Shown piece after piece: positions 53,188 to 61,628 of a stretch of DNA of 64,000 nt. The notes under the pieces are model-generated. The model made no database searches and was not told the origin of the DNA. It worked only from the letters and a program-made list of their open reading frames with translations. The stretch comes from Flavobacteriales bacterium (GTDB lineage: Bacteria; Bacteroidota; Bacteroidia; CAIKAF01). How positions within the stretch are numbered: the first letter of the stretch is position 1; every line of letters starts with the position of its first letter. The DNA is taken from contig JAGYKD010000001.1 in NCBI GenBank assembly GCA_018401695.1, forward strand, positions 784,016-848,015. Direction: 5' to 3'. A program made the position numbers and the translations under genes.

Positions 53188-53991
53188 ATGAATATGACCC
53201 ATAAAGAAACGCTCCACCGCATCATTTTTGGCACCGACACCCCCGCCGGCAGGGCGTTCGATTTGGTCCTCCTGGTTAGTATTTTGTGCAGTGTGCTCGT
53301 GTTTATGTTGGACAGTGTACCGGACATCCAAACCGAGGCCGGGCCTTTACTCAACAGCCTGGAATGGTTCTTTACCTGTATTTTTTCGTTAGAATATTTG
53401 CTAAGGATTTACGTAAGTGCAAAACCAAAGCGCTATGTGTTTAGTTTTTGGGGAGTGGTAGACTTGCTGGCCTTATTGCCCGCCTATCTTAGTCTGTTTT
53501 TGGCCAGCAGTCAGTATTTGGGTGTGGTAAGGTCGCTTCGGTTGCTAAGAGTATTTAGAATTCTCAAACTCGCGCGTTACCTAAGCGAAAGCCAAACCAT
53601 GTTTAGAGCATTACGTGGCAGTGCATACAAAATCATGTTGTTTATGAGCGGCGTTTTGGTTTTGGTAATCTTACTCGGCACCATTATGTATGTTGTGGAA
53701 GGGTCTGAGCATGGGTTCGACAGCATTCCAAAAAGCATTTATTGGGCCATTATAACCATTACAACCGTTGGGTATGGCGACATGGTGCCCATTACCCCCT
53801 TGGGAAAAACGCTGGCTTCTTTTATTATGCTCATCGGCTATTCGATTTTGGCAGTTCCCACCGGCATAGTTTCTGCGGAAATGACCAAACAAGGCTGGAA
53901 ACAAGAAGCCCCGAAAAAGTGTAAGGCATGCCAAACACATTTACCCCCTAAGGCCGCCTTTTGTCCTTCCTGTGGCACAGCGGCATCCTAA
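53188..53991 (+). CDS. voltage-gated potassium channel with C-terminal zinc ribbon
   Basis: 267 residues: six membrane helices of the Kv type. S4 carries regularly spaced arginines (VRSLRLLRVFRILKLARYL, 114-132). The pore has the K+ filter TTVGYGD (192-198). The last 25 residues form a four-cysteine zinc ribbon (C245, C248, C259, C262; CKACQTH...CPSCG) on the cytoplasmic side, an uncommon addition. ATG 53188 is used; MTHKE two codons later is possible. Confidence 0.9.
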   Translation: MNMTHKETLHRIIFGTDTPAGRAFDLVLLVSILCSVLVFMLDSVPDIQTEAGPLLNSLEWFFTCIFSLEYLLRIYVSAKPKRYVFSFWGVVDLLALLPAYLSLFLASSQYLGVVRSLRLLRVFRILKLARYLSESQTMFRALRGSAYKIMLFMSGVLVLVILLGTIMYVVEGSEHGFDSIPKSIYWAIITITTVGYGDMVPITPLGKTLASFIMLIGYSILAVPTGIVSAEMTKQGWKQEAPKKCKACQTHLPPKAAFCPSCGTAAS

Positions 53992-54022
53992 GCTTTTGGC
54001 CTTGGCATAAAGGGCAAAAGCT
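53990..54022 (+). terminator. stem-loop after the channel gene
   Basis: aagcttttg (53990-53998) pairs with caaaagctt (54014-54022) immediately after the stop. No T-run follows, so it may act as an mRNA end stabiliser and not as an intrinsic terminator. Confidence 0.5.
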
Positions 54023-54106
54023 TGTACATTTATAGCTTGCGACCAACAAGTCACAACCGCATAAAACCACCTCCTATTTTCTGTTGTCTTAATTAATTTA
54101 CCTGTT

Positions 54107-56275
54107 ATGAAATTGCTTTATCCGCTCTATGTTTTTTGCCTGATTTTTTTAGCGCTTTCCTTGCGTGGACAAAGCTTTGGCGAGCAAAGAAGCATTCGGT
54201 TAAGTGCCCAAGAAGAACCTGGAGGGGGTGTCCGCCTAAACTGGACCGCTCCCCCCGGAAATATAACCGGCTATAGCCTTCGCAAAAAGCTCGCCCAACA
54301 ACCCACCTATGGTCCGGCTATTGCCACCTTAACGCCTTTGGACACCACATTTCTGGACACCCAAGCCCAAGCAGGGGGGCTCATGGATTACGTATTGCTG
54401 GCCACAGGAAACACCCTTAACCCCAGCAGTATGGTGCGGGTATCTCTGGAAGCCGTACCAGAATTTCCTGGACGAATCTTGGCCATAATCGATAGTAGCC
54501 TAGATTTTAACCTACTCCAAAGTCCTCTCGACCGTTGGCAAAGCGACTTAGAAACCGAGGGCTGGATTGTACACAGAATGTATACCCAACCGGGAGACTC
54601 TATTCCCCTCATAAGGCAATCCATTCAAGCCTTATACCAACAGTTCCCTGACCTGAGTCACCTCTGCTTAATGGGTCATGTGCCTGTGCCCTACAGCGGT
54701 AACATAGCTCCGGATGGGCACAACGATCACCAGGGCGCCTGGCCCGCCGACAATTATTATGCAGAGTTATTTGGTACTTGGACGGACCAAAGCGTGCAAA
54801 ACACCAGCGCCTCTTCCTCGCGCAACCACAACGTACCCGGAGATGGCAAATTTGACCAAAGTGTATTCCCCGCACAGTTGGATTTGGCTCTTGGGCGCAT
54901 CGATTTTGAACAAATGCCTGCCTTTGGAGACAGAACCGCACTCTTAATTCAGTACTTCGAAAAAAACCACCGCTTCAGGAAAGGCATGGTCACACTTCCC
55001 GAACAAGGGATAATAGACGATAATTTCCAAAGTTTTAACGAGGGCTTTTCGGCTCCGGCCTGGCGGGGTTTTGATGCTCTTTTTGGCCCCCAAAGCATTT
55101 TGGAAGCCGATTTTTTTGCAACCGGACAAGCCAATGGCGCCCTTTGGGGCTATGGTTGTGGAGCCGGAACCTACAGCTCTGCTGGGGGCGTAGGCAACAG
55201 CAGTGGATTTGCTTCTGACAGTTTGGCCATTGTTTTTAACATGTTGTTTGGAAGCTATTTTGGCGACTGGGATAACAACAACGCTTTTTTACGCGCTCCT
55301 TTGGCTTCCAAAGGACTTGGCCTTACCAACATTTGGTCGGGACGCCCTTACGTCTACATGCACTATATGGGTGCCGGCGAAACCATTGGCGAAGCCTTTA
55401 GAATTAGTGCCAATGCGCCCGACTTTTCTTATGGAAACCCTTCCGGACTGCGCGGGGTGCACATGGCTTTAATGGGAGACCCCAGCCTTAGACTACATCA
55501 TTATTCCGGCATGGGACCTGCCCAAGCTGACATAAGTTGCGACAGCCTTTCTGTCCTTTGGTCTGTAGGCATGCAAAATCCTCCCCATAGCGTTCAGGTA
55601 GCGGTACGAACCGGACAAGGAGCCTATACAGATTTGGGCACTTTTCCTTACGGAGGAGGACAGGCCTTGGCCCTGCTTCCTCAACCGGGCCAATACCAGC
55701 TATTGGTTCGCCCCCTATATTCAAAGGAAACCGGGAGCGGTACCGTCTTTTTTCCGGGCGAAGGATGGATCGATACTATTGATGTGGACTTTCCTTCGGC
55801 GCAGATTGACACCGTTTGGCAAGACATGAGCGGCAACTGCCCCTACCACCTCCAATGGTCGGCACAGGGAGGAACACCTCCCTACTCCTTTGTGTGGACC
55901 CGAGCCACCAACCAAAGCGATACAACTACCAGCGGACTTTGTCCCGGCACCTATTTTTGGCAAGTAACCGATGCCAAAGGCTGCGTTGGTAAGCTAGACA
56001 CTTTAGTGCTTCAACTGCCCGTGAGCATTGCTGAGGCAGAAAAAAACATGGGCCTCTGGTATCCCAACCCCTTTGAACAACGCATTTGCAACGAAGCGCT
56101 GGAAATTGGACAAAAACTGAGCCTGCAAGACTTACAAGGCCGTACCTTATGGGAAGGAAGAGCAGAAGTAAAAGGCGGATGTATTGCCCCAAAGGACTTA
56201 GCGCCGGGTGTGTACCTGCTAAGCGCCGAAGGAATGGCTCCTCAAAAGGTCGTGTTTAGGTCTGGCATGGAATAA
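54107..56275 (+). CDS. T9SS-exported protein with FN3 domain and C25-like core lacking catalytic residues
   Basis: 722 residues. After a signal peptide (LLYPLYVFCLIFLALSLRGQ) comes an FN3-like domain (about 25-120; VRLNWTAPPGNITGYSL). The core (about 125-470) looks like the gingipain/C25 fold: SHLCLMGHVPVPYS, PADNYYAELFGTW, LALGRIDFEQMPAF, LMGDPSLRLH. Where C25 enzymes have a GHG histidine and a catalytic cysteine, this protein reads GYGCGAG and FGSYFGDWD. It is therefore probably not a C25 protease. A beta-sandwich region follows, and a C-terminal T9SS sorting domain (LWYPNPFEQRI, LAPGVYLLSAEG). The C25 assignment is an inference from motif order. Confidence 0.75.
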   Translation: MKLLYPLYVFCLIFLALSLRGQSFGEQRSIRLSAQEEPGGGVRLNWTAPPGNITGYSLRKKLAQQPTYGPAIATLTPLDTTFLDTQAQAGGLMDYVLLATGNTLNPSSMVRVSLEAVPEFPGRILAIIDSSLDFNLLQSPLDRWQSDLETEGWIVHRMYTQPGDSIPLIRQSIQALYQQFPDLSHLCLMGHVPVPYSGNIAPDGHNDHQGAWPADNYYAELFGTWTDQSVQNTSASSSRNHNVPGDGKFDQSVFPAQLDLALGRIDFEQMPAFGDRTALLIQYFEKNHRFRKGMVTLPEQGIIDDNFQSFNEGFSAPAWRGFDALFGPQSILEADFFATGQANGALWGYGCGAGTYSSAGGVGNSSGFASDSLAIVFNMLFGSYFGDWDNNNAFLRAPLASKGLGLTNIWSGRPYVYMHYMGAGETIGEAFRISANAPDFSYGNPSGLRGVHMALMGDPSLRLHHYSGMGPAQADISCDSLSVLWSVGMQNPPHSVQVAVRTGQGAYTDLGTFPYGGGQALALLPQPGQYQLLVRPLYSKETGSGTVFFPGEGWIDTIDVDFPSAQIDTVWQDMSGNCPYHLQWSAQGGTPPYSFVWTRATNQSDTTTSGLCPGTYFWQVTDAKGCVGKLDTLVLQLPVSIAEAEKNMGLWYPNPFEQRICNEALEIGQKLSLQDLQGRTLWEGRAEVKGGCIAPKDLAPGVYLLSAEGMAPQKVVFRSGME

Positions 56276-56508
56276 AGTTTCGGAGCACCTGCCAGGGATA
56301 GAGCCGACTAGCCTTTTGGGGCCGGGGCGGCAGGGCACCAGGCGAGGAAGTGGAGCGCAGCGAACTCCCGGAGCCGGTTGGCCTGCCAGCCTTGGCACCA
56401 AAAGCTAGTGGGGATAGCCCGGCTGGCAGCCAAATCCTTCTTTAGCCACGCCATAAAAGACTTGAGATTGGAAACCCTTGGGGAGGGTTGTATGTTTGTA
56501 CTACTTAA
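56276..56508. repeat. intergenic palindrome and manC promoter
   Basis: Inverted arms actagccttttggggcc (56307-56323) and ttggcaccaaaagctagt (56392-56409) enclose a G+C-rich loop with its own short inverted repeats. The element gacttgagattgg at 56459 resembles the ccttgagat motif of the MITE-like repeats. The promoter at 56491 lies at the right end. Confidence 0.55.
56491..56498 (+). promoter_or_regulatory. manC promoter (-33 TTG, -7 TATGTTTG)
   Basis: A perfect -7 element 10 bp before ATG 56509, with TTG at 56468-56470 at 20-bp spacing. Confidence 0.6.
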
Positions 56509-57600
56509 ATGTCCATTATGGGTGCACGATATGCTGTTATTATGGCCGGTGGGATTGGATCTCGCTTTTGGCCCCTTTCCAGAAAAAATTACCCCAAGCA
56601 GTTTATTGACGTCTTAGGCACCGGAGAGTCCTTACTGCAAGCCACCTGGCGCCGGCTACTGATGCAGTTTGAGGCTTCTCATATTTTGGTGGTTACCCAC
56701 GAAGATTATGGCCATTTGGTAAAAGAACAGCTGCCACAGCTTCGTGCCACAAACCTGCTTATGGAACCCATGCGAAAAAACACCGCACCCTGCATTGCTT
56801 ATGCCGCGCAAGTGATTGCCAAACGGCAGCCCAATGCCACCATGGGTGTTTTTGCCGCCGACCACCTCATTACCCGCGAAGAAGCCTTTAGCGAAACCCT
56901 AAATTTGGCTTATGGATTTGCCGAAACGGCCCATGCCATGGTCACCCTTGGCATAAAACCCAGCCGACCCGACACCGGCTATGGGTACATACAAAAAGAT
57001 GGGGAAGAACCGGGCACACCACAAGTGTTTCGAGTAAAAACTTTTACCGAAAAACCCAACGAAGAACTTGCCAAAACCTTTTTAAACAGCGGAGAGTTTC
57101 TATGGAATTCAGGCAATTTTATTTGGCCGGTGGATCTGTTCTTAAACGCCTACAAAACACATCAACCCGAAGACGCCCAAATATTTGAAGACTGGGCCAA
57201 AGAGCCCGATGGCGAAGCTTCTTCCGCCGGACTTCGAAAAGCCTATTCCATGGTAAAAAACAATTCCGTAGACTATGCGGTAATGGAAAAAGCCGAGTTG
57301 GTTTATGTGATTGAGGCCGATTTGGGCTGGAGCGACCTAGGCACCTGGGGCTCACTACTCCAAGTGTCTGAAAATAAAGAAGCCGGCAACAGACTGGTGG
57401 GCAATCGCATTTTGGTAGAAGACACCGAAGCTTGCATGGTACACATGCCCAATGGCAAGTTGGTGGTATTGCAGGGCGTTCGCGACCTCATCGTGGCCGA
57501 ACGCGACGGCGTGCTGCTCATATGCCACATCCGCGATGAGCAAAAGGTAAAAAACATTGTTAACGAGGTCCGAATGAAATGGGGCGATCAGTTTCTTTGA
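56509..57600 (+). CDS. manC: mannose-1-phosphate guanylyltransferase
   Basis: It makes GDP-mannose from GTP and mannose-1-phosphate. 363 residues, the single-domain form without the isomerase part. Seen: YAVIMAGGIGSRFWPLSRKN followed by YPKQF (pyrophosphorylase signature), FTEKPNEELA, and WNSGNFIWPVDLFL. The second ATG (56518, MGARYA) is an alternative start. It supplies the substrate of gmd at 31516, although it lies 25 kb away on its own promoter. Confidence 0.93.
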   Translation: MSIMGARYAVIMAGGIGSRFWPLSRKNYPKQFIDVLGTGESLLQATWRRLLMQFEASHILVVTHEDYGHLVKEQLPQLRATNLLMEPMRKNTAPCIAYAAQVIAKRQPNATMGVFAADHLITREEAFSETLNLAYGFAETAHAMVTLGIKPSRPDTGYGYIQKDGEEPGTPQVFRVKTFTEKPNEELAKTFLNSGEFLWNSGNFIWPVDLFLNAYKTHQPEDAQIFEDWAKEPDGEASSAGLRKAYSMVKNNSVDYAVMEKAELVYVIEADLGWSDLGTWGSLLQVSENKEAGNRLVGNRILVEDTEACMVHMPNGKLVVLQGVRDLIVAERDGVLLICHIRDEQKVKNIVNEVRMKWGDQFL

Positions 57601-58086
57601 CCCCTACCCACCGAACGGATGTACCACAAAAAACCAAGCTCCTCGTGGCTGCCTTCGCAACAAATGTTTCCTGTCTTTTGGGCGCCTAATCCGTCTCCCT
57701 TTGCAAGTCCTCGGAGGCAGCCCACTCCGGGCTAAGCGCTGCGGGGTCTGCCCCGATGGTTCGGGTCAGCCTCCGCCCGCCAAGCCCGGCGAGGGCCGCC
57801 TCCTCCGGGCTTTCCAAGTCCGCCGGGGCGCAAAAATAAACCCCGCTAAAAATCCGGTAATTTAGACCATTACTTGCTTTCCATTCCGTTCCCCTCTCCG
57901 GCCCCGGAAACGCAGCAGCCTGTACCCAAGTGGCGCCAGAATGGCAATGCTTCAACAGCCATTTTAGCAGGTAGGCACAAACCTTAATGCGGCCAAAAAA
58001 AACCCTGCCAAATCCGGGATTGGGGGAGCCTAAACAAATTACTTCGCCATTTCTAAAGTGCAGGATATGCACTCCTAAAGCAAAGG
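57601..58086. other. intergenic region with G+C-rich palindrome
   Basis: 486 bp without a supported gene. Left arm aagtcctcggaggcagccc (57705-57723) against right arm gggccgcctcctccgggctt (57793-57812), part of the G+C-rich palindrome family. A 128-codon minus-strand frame covers this palindrome and is not believed to be a gene. Confidence 0.55.
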
Positions 58087-58758
58087 ATGGTACAATTTTT
58101 GGAGTATCTTAACAGAATGAAACGGAGGGTTGTGCGGTTGATGAAATGGACAGGCCTGTTTGGCCTGGTTATAGGGTTGCTGGTCTTTGCTTCAGACGCT
58201 TGGGTGAGCTACCGATATGCCTCTTTCCGTCATCAAAGCTTAGACCAAACAGATAATTTTGAAGTAGCCTTAGTGCTTGGCACCGGCCGAAACCTGGGTA
58301 ACGGCAGAATAAACCTTTACTATAAATATCGATTAGAGGCCGCCGAGACCCTTTACAAATCGGGGAAAGTAAATTACTTGTTGCTCAGTGGCGACAACGG
58401 AAGTATTTACTACAACGAACCCATGGCCATGAAACGCGATTTAGTGGCCAGGGGCATTCCAGCCGAGCGCATTTATCTGGACTATGCCGGTTTTAGGACT
58501 TTGGATTCGGTTGTTCGTTGCCGAGCGGTTTTTGGTCAACAACGATTTTTAATTGTAAGTCAAGGCTTTCATACCGCACGAGCGGTGCATATTGCGCGAC
58601 ATTTGGGCATGGATGCCGAGAGTTTCGATGCACCATCGGTGGCTATGAGTCCTAGAATGTGGTTGCGCGAAAGGCTAGCGCGGTTCAAAATGACCCTGGA
58701 TTTACTTTGGGGCACCCAGCCTAAGTTTTTAGGCCCTAGGGTTCGTATTGGACAATAA
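58087..58758 (+). CDS. sanA: SanA/YdcF-like DUF218 protein
   Basis: 223 residues. An N-terminal membrane helix (GLFGLVIGLLVFASDAW, about 24-40) is followed by the DUF218 fold: ALVLGTGRNLGNGRINLYY, YLLLSGDNGS, ERIYLDYAGFRTLDSVVRC and LIVSQGFHTARAVHIARHLG. This matches SanA, linked in enterobacteria to envelope barrier function and vancomycin resistance; its chemistry is not established. ATG 58117 (MKRRVVRL) may be the true start. Confidence 0.85.
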   Translation: MVQFLEYLNRMKRRVVRLMKWTGLFGLVIGLLVFASDAWVSYRYASFRHQSLDQTDNFEVALVLGTGRNLGNGRINLYYKYRLEAAETLYKSGKVNYLLLSGDNGSIYYNEPMAMKRDLVARGIPAERIYLDYAGFRTLDSVVRCRAVFGQQRFLIVSQGFHTARAVHIARHLGMDAESFDAPSVAMSPRMWLRERLARFKMTLDLLWGTQPKFLGPRVRIGQ

Positions 58759-58802
58759 TGTTCTTGCCGCAGCAATGGTTATCTTGAGCCAAAATTTGCG
58801 CC

Positions 58803-59678
58803 ATGAAAATATTGCTCTTTGGACGCATTGTTCAACCGGAAGACCGGAACTTACTTCCGGAACTGCTGGATTGGTTGCGAAAGCACAACACCACAGCTCT
58901 AATGTTTGGCCCATACAAAGCTTACCTGGAACGGGTGTATGGTTTAGCGCTTGAGGTGGGCACCTTTGAAAAAAACGAAGTGCCTCAGGATGCAGACGCC
59001 CTAATAAGTTTAGGAGGGGACGGCACCATGCTGGAAGCGATGTTGGTGGTTGGTTCCAGCGGCATACCCATGCTTGGCTTTAATTTGGGAAGGCTGGGTT
59101 TTTTGTCGCCCATTTCCAGAGAGGTATTCAAGGAGGCTTTAACGGCACTTGCGAAGCGTGCCTACAGCTTAGAAAAAAGGAGCTTGCTTATGGCCGAGGT
59201 GGCCGGCAAAGGACTTGGAGAACAGGCCTATGCCTTGAATGAGATTACCATAATGAAAAAAGACTCTGCTTCTATGGTTGAAATTCGGTGTTATTTAAAC
59301 GAAGAATTTTTCAACACCTATCGTGCCGATGGTCTTATCATTTCTACCCCAACAGGCTCCACAGGCTATGGGTTAAGCTGCGGAGGGCCGATTGTGCATC
59401 CGGCATGCCCAACCATTACCCTAACGCCCATTGCGCCCCACAACCTAACCCAGCGTCCCTTTGTAATCCCAGACCATGCCACCATTCGTTTGGAGGCTTA
59501 TTCCAGAAACCAAGAATTCCTGGTTTCCTTAGACAGTCGCAGCTATTCTTTAAACGAGGGTACCGCACTCAGCATAAGGCGCGCGCCCTTTGCCATTCAA
59601 TTTATCCAATTACCTTCGGTGCACTACTTAGACACGCTGAGGAACAAACTTTTATGGGGTAAAGACGCAAGAAATTAA
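58803..59678 (+). CDS. nadK: NAD kinase
   Basis: It phosphorylates NAD to NADP in the cytoplasm. 291 residues. Seen: the SLGGDGTMLEA motif with catalytic D73, LGFLSPISREVF, the NE motif in YALNEITIMKK, and GLIISTPTGSTGYGLSCGGPI, all NadK signatures. It begins the nadK / PorG-like / uppS / bamA arrangement often seen in Bacteroidota. Confidence 0.96.
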   Translation: MKILLFGRIVQPEDRNLLPELLDWLRKHNTTALMFGPYKAYLERVYGLALEVGTFEKNEVPQDADALISLGGDGTMLEAMLVVGSSGIPMLGFNLGRLGFLSPISREVFKEALTALAKRAYSLEKRSLLMAEVAGKGLGEQAYALNEITIMKKDSASMVEIRCYLNEEFFNTYRADGLIISTPTGSTGYGLSCGGPIVHPACPTITLTPIAPHNLTQRPFVIPDHATIRLEAYSRNQEFLVSLDSRSYSLNEGTALSIRRAPFAIQFIQLPSVHYLDTLRNKLLWGKDARN

Positions 59679-59707
59679 CTGTTCATCGATTGTTGGAAAA
59701 AAAGTCT

Positions 59708-59715
59708 TACTTTTG
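59708..59715 (+). promoter_or_regulatory. -7 promoter element TACTTTTG
   Basis: A perfect match, 43 bp before ATG 59759. It separates nadK from the outer-membrane gene that follows. Confidence 0.55.
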
Positions 59716-59758
59716 AGCCAAACCCGGGTAAAAAAGACACCTACTAATTAACAACACC

Positions 59759-60703
59759 ATGAAGCGCTTTTTGCTTTTTGTATTCCTTATAGGCTTCGGA
59801 AGTGCCTCGCTTACTGGCCAATCCCGTCGCTACAAAAGTCAAGTAAACTGGCTCGACAACCTCCAAATCGTTACGGGAGTAGGTATGATGAACTTCTTAG
59901 GCGATTTAGGTGGCGCCAACGATATAGGACGCTCATTCCTTGCCGACTGGGAGTGGGAAGCTCTTCGTCCCAATTTTCAAATTGGAGCCCGTTACCAATG
60001 GCATCGTTGGGTGGGGACCAAAGTCTTTTTGAATTATGGTTGGATTACCGGTGATGATGCCTGGACCCAAGACGAGGCAAGAAATGACCGTAACCTTAGC
60101 TTCCGCAGCCACGTAATGGACTGGGGATTTCAAGCTGAATTTTATTTTTTGCCTGATTTGCCCCAAAAGGGACGTTACCGTCGCAGAGGCGTGCGTGGCC
60201 GCAGCGGACGTCCGGTGTTAGGTTATGTATTCACCGGAATAAACGGCTTTTGGTTTGACCCCACCGCTGTTGCTCCTTCTAATGGTATTTCTTACAGCTT
60301 GCAGCCCTTAGGTACCGAGGGCCAGTTTGTATTGCCATCTCGCGATCCATACAGCCGCGTTCAGGTAGCTTTGCCTTTGGGTGTTGGTTTTGCTTTCCGC
60401 ATTACCGACGATATCAATCTCAATGTTGAGCTCTCGTATCGTCGTTCCTTCACCGATTATATGGACGATGTTTCTTCAACTTACGTGAATCCCGCATTTT
60501 TCGAAGATCCCATAGCCGCCGAATTGTCATACTACACCCAAGCCTACTATACCGATCCTGAGTTCCCGGGCGAGACCCCGACCTTTGGGGTAGGTCAGCA
60601 GCGCGGTAACCCACAAGACAACGATGTGTACATGTACCTACAGTTTAACCTGTGCTGGAACCTTGGTGTTTTCGACAATTCTAAGCCTAAGTATCCGAAA
60701 TAA
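59759..60703 (+). CDS. outer-membrane protein, PorG/DUF6089-like paralogue
   Basis: 314 residues. Signal peptide (FLLFVFLIGFGSASLTGQ), then ITGVGMMN-type strand 'VTGVGMMNFLGDLGG', WVGTKVFLNYGWITG, and GYVFTGINGFWFDPTA. The barrel end reads FRITDDINLNVELSYRRSFTDYMDDVSSTYV. These are the motifs of the PorG family (T9SS-associated outer-membrane barrel). A positively charged turn YRRRGVRGRSGRP is unusual. It is a paralogue of the next gene: both share the FTDY(M/L)DDVS(S/T)TY block. Confidence 0.8.
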   Translation: MKRFLLFVFLIGFGSASLTGQSRRYKSQVNWLDNLQIVTGVGMMNFLGDLGGANDIGRSFLADWEWEALRPNFQIGARYQWHRWVGTKVFLNYGWITGDDAWTQDEARNDRNLSFRSHVMDWGFQAEFYFLPDLPQKGRYRRRGVRGRSGRPVLGYVFTGINGFWFDPTAVAPSNGISYSLQPLGTEGQFVLPSRDPYSRVQVALPLGVGFAFRITDDINLNVELSYRRSFTDYMDDVSSTYVNPAFFEDPIAAELSYYTQAYYTDPEFPGETPTFGVGQQRGNPQDNDVYMYLQFNLCWNLGVFDNSKPKYPK

Positions 60704-60761
60704 ATAAAGCAACGCTAACGGACAATTTTTTGAGGAGTTGGCCGTTTATCCGAGATAGTCT

Positions 60762-61628
60762 ATGCGCGTGAATACCATGCTTAAAGGCTGCTTCGGATGG
60801 GCGGCCTACTTTTTTTTAAGCCTTTTACTGCCGGGCCAAACCCATGAATTTGGCATTGGGCCCGGACTCACCTATTATGTGGGAGATGTGAACCCTACCG
60901 TGCATTGGCAGTCTCCGCACCCTGGAGGCCACGCCTTTTACCGCCGGAATTTTGACTGGCACTGGAGCCTTAGGGCGGGTTTGCTTTACGGCCGTATTAG
61001 CGCAGCGGACTCCGTAGGGGTTTACGATTTTCAAACCACACGCAACCTTCATTTCGAAAGCGACATCTATGAATTAAATCTAATTGGAGAGTTCAATTTC
61101 TTGCCTTTTAAACCGGGAAGAAACTCCGGTCGCGACTGGACTCCCTTTCTTTCCTTAGGATTTTCAGGATTTATGTTTTCGCCTCAAGCCAATTACAACG
61201 GAGAACTCATTCCCCTTTCGGCACTGGAAACCGAAGGGCAAACCACGCCTACCTTTCCCGACCGTGAAGAATATGCCACTTGGAGCTTTGCGATTCCCTT
61301 TGGGCTGGGCTTTAAATTTATGCTCAACGACCGGTGGACACTCATGACAGAGTACCAAATGCGCATGACCTTTACCGACTACTTAGACGATGTAAGCACC
61401 ACCTACGGCGATTTGGGCGAAATCACCCTCATTTCCGGCCAAGTGGCCGCCGAACTTTCCGACCAGTCCATTTCGGACTACAATGGTTCCATGCCCAACA
61501 CCTTTTATCAACGAGGAACTCCAAACGACTTGGACTGGTATGGCTTTTTCCATGTATCTTTGGTCTATAAATTCAATGACCCCAACATCTGTTACAGTGG
61601 CGTAGGCTGGCGGAAGGCCCGCCGTTAA
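60762..61628 (+). CDS. porG: PorG-like T9SS outer-membrane protein (DUF6089)
   Basis: 288 residues. Signal peptide (FGWAAYFFLSLLLPGQT), then EFGIGPGLTYYVGDVNP, LRAGLLYGRISAADS, FTPFLSLGFSGFMF-type strand and MRMTFTDYLDDVSTTYGDL. The family and its place next to uppS and bamA match PorG, which anchors the type IX secretion ring to the outer membrane. Two sorting-domain proteins in this window would use that system. Its TAA overlaps the uppS start by one base. Confidence 0.8.
   Translation: MRVNTMLKGCFGWAAYFFLSLLLPGQTHEFGIGPGLTYYVGDVNPTVHWQSPHPGGHAFYRRNFDWHWSLRAGLLYGRISAADSVGVYDFQTTRNLHFESDIYELNLIGEFNFLPFKPGRNSGRDWTPFLSLGFSGFMFSPQANYNGELIPLSALETEGQTTPTFPDREEYATWSFAIPFGLGFKFMLNDRWTLMTEYQMRMTFTDYLDDVSTTYGDLGEITLISGQVAAELSDQSISDYNGSMPNTFYQRGTPNDLDWYGFFHVSLVYKFNDPNICYSGVGWRKARR

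Noticed and set aside
57686-58072. Minus-strand frame of 128 codons between manC and the sanA-like gene
   Set aside because: Most of its length runs through the G+C-rich palindrome at 57701-57830, and the protein shows no domain or signal. The frame is probably kept open by base composition.
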